Assembly: GCF_002288925.2 (NCBI RefSeq)
Contig: NW_022098021.1
Coordinates: 5,396,138 to 5,460,137, forward strand
Source: Delphinapterus leucas
Lineage: Eukaryota > Chordata > Mammalia > Artiodactyla > Monodontidae
DNA: 64,000 bases
Direction: 5' to 3'
Shown: in pieces, positions 60,566-64,000 of the stretch
How positions within the stretch are numbered: the stretch's first letter is position 1
Layout of the letters: every line of letters begins with the position of its first letter
Translations under genes and position numbers: made by a program
The notes under the pieces: generated by a model
The model's input: the letters and a program-made list of their open reading frames with translations, nothing else
Told to the model about the DNA's origin: nothing
Database searches by the model: none

Positions 60566-61280
60566 AGAGCTGTCCAATAGAGATAGAATGCAACCCACAT
60601 ATGTAATTTGAAATTTTCTAATAGCCACACTTAAAAAATATATATTTATTTATATTTCTATTATATTATTTATATTTATTTATCTCGCTGCGCTGGGTCT
60701 TAGTTGCAGCACAGGGGATCCTCAATGCCTTGTGAGGGATCTAGTTCCCTGACCAGGGATCGAACCCAGGCCCCCTGCACTGGGAGTGTGCAGTATTAAC
60801 CACTGAACCACCGGGAAGTCCCTAGTAGCCACATTTTTAAATGAAGAAGAAACCGGTGAAATTAATTTCAATAATTTTTATTTAACCCCAAATATCAAAA
60901 ATATTATCATTTCAGTATGTGATCAATATAAAAATAACTTGATAGTTTAGTGAGTTTTTTTTGTACTGAGTTTTCAAAATCCAGTGTGTATTTTACAGTT
61001 ACAATGTATCTCAATTTGGATGCTAAATTTTTATTTATAAATACTCGAATTGTATTTGCATTTCATAAAATGTAGACTTGAAATAGTATATTTACACACC
61101 CAGATTGTTCCAAACATACTTCAAAGTTTTCTAATAACTGAATTGAGTATCATCAGTTCTTAAAAATAAGTTAATTAAATACAGACATTTAAAAGTTTAA
61201 TTCCTCAATTGCGCTGGCCATCTTTCAAGGGCTCAGTAGGCACAAGTGGCTGGTGGTCACCGAACTACACAGCACAGCTC
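60566..61280 (+). mobile_element. hAT-like DNA transposon with 'TGTCCAATAG' termini, split by a SINE
   Basis: Starts AGAGCTGTCCAATAGAGATA and ends CACAGCACAGCTCTG, an inverted terminus. Same family as 1413-2115 and 10650-10850. The most complete copy here. Confidence 0.6.
60634..60821 (-). mobile_element. cetacean CHR SINE
   Basis: AT-rich tail, CGCTGCGCTGGGTCTTAGTT body, head CCACCGGGAAGTCC. TSD CTAATAGCCACA / CTAGTAGCCACA at 60618 and 60822. Confidence 0.92.
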
Positions 61281-61313
61281 TGGTACAGGGTAGGCATTCA
61301 GTAAATTGTTGCA

Positions 61314-61437
61314 GGGGGATTTCCCTGGCGGTCCAGTGGTTAAGACTCCACGCTTCCAATGCAGGGGGTACGGGTTTGAACCCTGGTCGGGGAACTAAGA
61401 TCCCACATGCTGCGCAGCCAAAAAAAAAAAAAAAAAA
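61314..61437 (+). mobile_element. cetacean CHR SINE, short form
   Basis: GGGATTTCCCTGGCGGTCCA head, A tail of about 19. No clear TSD. Confidence 0.92.
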
Positions 61438-61439
61438 AG

Positions 61440-63000
61440 TTAGTCATGAGTTAAACAAAAACACTGCCTGAAATTTCTTCCAGAAAAAAAGAATTGTTAG
61501 CAATGGTTATCAGTTTGTTAACAACCAGAGTATTTTCAGTTTCATGTGGTTTTACGTATGTTAATAACCTGAAGACTGACAGCATTCTCTACACAGTGGA
61601 ATTTGAACTCTGAGTCATCGGAGAGTCCCTCTGAAATGCTTAAATTCTTTGATGACACTCATTTATTTGTATTTTTGATTCGTGATAATTTGGGGATTTA
61701 AAATTCTCCACGGGGGATGAAAACCAAAGCGACTAATGAATTATGAAGTCATTTTAAGAGTTAAAATGGCAATAACTTTTAAAAACACTTCGATAGGAAT
61801 ATTACCTTCCTATCAAAAAATTACTACATTGATTTTGCATATTTCTAAACCACACAGATCTCACCCCCTGCCCCCTCCCCCATACATTCCATCTTCCGTG
61901 GTTCCAGTGACGTAAGTCAGAAGTTTACATTTTAGATTGGGGTGCAGTGTACACCTGATAGACTGCAAAAGACTTATAGTACACATATGCTATTTCTGGA
62001 TATTTAACAGCAAGGAAGTACTGAATGGTCATCTTATCAGTTAAGTTACTTTCCTACAGATAAAGCTATTTCTTTCCTAAAGCTAAAGCTATTTCTGTCC
62101 TTCTGGTAAATAGGGAAAGGGTTCTGTACAAGTATTAATAGAACCTTAACAAGCTTAGGCTGAGTTTCCAAATAAAAGCAGAGGGTTAAGGCTTAGAAAA
62201 TGTAGTGGGTCTTTGCTCTTTCCGCTCCCCCCTCTTTTTCCCCCTTCTTTCTTTCTTCTTTTCTCCACACCTCTTTCTTCTTCTTCTATTTTCCTTTCTT
62301 TCTTTTCTATTTTTTTTTCCTTTCTGAAATTAAAAACCAACCATCTAGAGCTGAGCTGGCCATGAAAGTTGAGGACATATATATATGTCATAGTATCATT
62401 ACTAGCTCCAAACATTTTCCCCCTCAATGATAGAAAATCCCATCCACTCCGCTAGTTACTTACCTGATACTTGTGCATTTTTCATCTTTGACATTTTAAT
62501 TATGTTTAGCCAGACAGATAAAATTTCTCAGCTTTCAGCAGGTAATTTATTTTCTGAGAAAAATGTTTGTTGATTTATGGGTTAGGGGTTCAAATTAAAT
62601 AGGCAGACAGAATATTTTTCTTTTAAAAATCTAAATCTAAATTCCCAATGTTTTTTGGTTTTTTTGTTGTTTTTAAAGAAGTGGTATGTGGAAAAACCAC
62701 AGACATTGACGGTTCTGAGTCAGAAAGTGGTTCAGAAGAGCTGGGCTATAAAAGTGAAGAAATTTTAGGAAAAATTAGCCAAATAATTTTGCTTATATTT
62801 ACCTTTTTATGTATGCCAAGAGTGCATATAATAAACCCCTAGGTCTAAATAAGTCTAAAAGAGCTCTTTCTATGAATATAAAATAAAAATTCTAATTGAT
62901 AAGAAGACAGTTTTCATTAGTATTATGTCAAATAACAGTGTATATTACCGTATATTTGATGGAATATAATAATCCAATCCACAAAATAATTTTTGAATAT
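61440..63000. other. intergenic, unassigned
   Basis: A polypyrimidine tract (62215-62325; CTTTCTTCTTTTC blocks) stands out. No exon or named repeat recognised. Confidence 0.4.
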
Positions 63001-63002
63001 AG

Positions 63003-63078
63003 AATATTCTAAATATTGTTCTAAAATAATAATGTTCTAAATAATGTTCTAAATAATATTCTAAATAATGTTCTAAAA
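63003..63078 (+). repeat. 12-13-bp minisatellite
   Basis: Five to six copies of TTCTAAATAATG-type units. It precedes the SINE at 63089. Confidence 0.85.
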
Positions 63079-63088
63079 TATATGAATG

Positions 63089-63295
63089 GGGCTTCCCCGG
63101 TGGCGCAGTGGTTGAGAGTCCACCTGCCGATGCAGGGGACATGGGTTCGTGCCCCGGTCTGGGAAGATCCCACATGCCGAGGAGCGGCTAGGCCCGTGAG
63201 CCATGGCTGCTGAGCCTGTGCGTCCGGAGCCTGTGCTCTGCAACGGGAGAGGCCACAACAGTGAGAGGCCCGCGTACTGCAAAATAAAATAAAAT
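63089..63295 (+). mobile_element. cetacean CHR SINE, long form
   Basis: GGCTTCCCCGGTGGCGCAGT head to CCGCGTACTGC and (AAAAT)n tail. Exact TSD AAAATATATGAATG at 63075-63088 and 63296-63309. Confidence 0.95.
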
Positions 63296-63329
63296 AAAAT
63301 ATATGAATGAAGTTGTTGTATATTTCTAT

Positions 63330-63577
63330 AGGTAGTTTAAGGCACCCAACACAATGATTTGATACATGCATATATTGCAAAATGATCACCACAATAAGGT
63401 TAGTTAACACATCCATCACCTCACGTATAATTACAACTTTTTTCTTTGTGTAGTGAGAAAATTTGAGATCTACTTTCTTAGCAATTTGCAAGTATGTAGT
63501 ATTGTAAGCTATAGTTACCACATTGACTCTTGGATCCCCAAAACATACTAATCTTATAACTAGAAGTTTGTACCCTT
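63330..63577 (-). mobile_element. L1 3' UTR fragment, reverse
   Basis: CAAAATGATCACCACAATAA, ACATCCATCACCTCACGTAT and ATTGTAAGCTATAGTTACCA, complement of the L1 3' UTR also found at 21816-23228. Confidence 0.85.
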
Positions 63578-63639
63578 TGACAGTTTATATTTTTTATTTA
63601 TTTTTTATTTTTTATTTTTTTGACAGTTTATATTTTTTA

Positions 63640-64000
63640 AACGTTGACTGGCTGCTCTTTGGAGAATGGATTGCACAAGATAAAGTAGGAGGCTAACACA
63701 ATCTTCTAGGAGAGATGTGATGGTGATATGAACAAGTAGTGTGGCAGGGAAGGGGAAGAGGAAAGATGGGATGTATTTTGAAGGTAGGGTGAAGGGAGTT
63801 AGGGAAAAGGGTTCTCAGGATGACCCTCAGGTTTCTGCCTTAAGAAACTGGTGTTGGAGATGCCCTTTACTAAGATGAGAAAAGCTGGCAGAGGAAGAAG
63901 TTTGGGGAAATAGTGAGAGTGCAGTTTTAGACATCGTATGGTTGAAAGGTTAATGAAAATTCAAGTGATAATGTCAGGTAAGCATCTTGACATACAAGTC
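63640..64000. other. intergenic, unassigned
   Basis: No gene or repeat recognised with confidence; GAAGGTAGGGTGAAGGGAGT-type sequence may be an old LINE2. Confidence 0.35.

Noticed and set aside
46421..64000. The neighbouring gene PAN3 expected upstream of FLT3
   Set aside because: In human it starts roughly 38 kb upstream of FLT3; only 18 kb of upstream sequence is present and I found no exon-like sequence there.
1..64000. CRISPR-like arrays, operons, phage or toxin-antitoxin systems
   Set aside because: The interspersed repeats are SINEs and LINEs in a mammalian intron/intergenic context; spacing and orientation are irregular and no prokaryotic gene is present.

Overview
This is mammalian nuclear DNA, almost certainly from a cetacean. 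About 32 SINE copies carry the CHR-type head (tRNA-Glu derived, 'gacttccctggtggcgcag' and variants), many in the long whale/dolphin form. I see none of the ruminant Bov-tA type. Most copies keep clean target-site duplications (TSDs), so they inserted fairly recently.

The one protein-coding gene I can support is the 5' half of FLT3 (FMS-like tyrosine kinase 3, the FLT3-ligand receptor), on the minus strand. Exons 1 to 9 lie at 45863-45821, 20161-20040, 14223-14021, 11376-11261, 7501-7372, 5311-5184, 4858-4719, 4622-4469 and 3456-3288. They total 1205 coding bases: the signal peptide, Ig-like domains 1-3 and most of domain 4 (residues 1 to about 402). Every exon has GT/AG boundaries and the length I recall for the human exon (43, 122, 203, 116, 130, 128, 140, 154 and 169 nt). 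No frameshift or stop is visible. The remaining extracellular domains, the membrane span and the kinase lie beyond base 1. A CpG island at about 45.4-46.4 kb is the promoter, with an inferred transcription start near 45945.

Layout: 1-3287, intron 9 (part). 3288-7501, compact exon cluster 9 to 5. 7502-20161, exons 4 to 2. 20162-45820, the 25.7-kb intron 1, largely built of nested transposons. 45.4-46.4 kb, the CpG-island promoter. 46.4-64 kb, upstream intergenic DNA with only repeats and unassigned sequence.

The most structured non-genic region is 20.8-32.5 kb. There a minus-strand L1 has been split by a Tigger1-type, a Tigger2-type (itself carrying a MER1-type hAT element) and another Tigger-related DNA transposon, by younger L1 tails and by cetacean SINEs. 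A derived L1 tail sits about 30 bp from the exon 6 splice acceptor. I found no RNA gene, CRISPR array, prokaryotic feature or credible new system. Repeat family names come from recalled consensus sequences and should be read as family-level calls.
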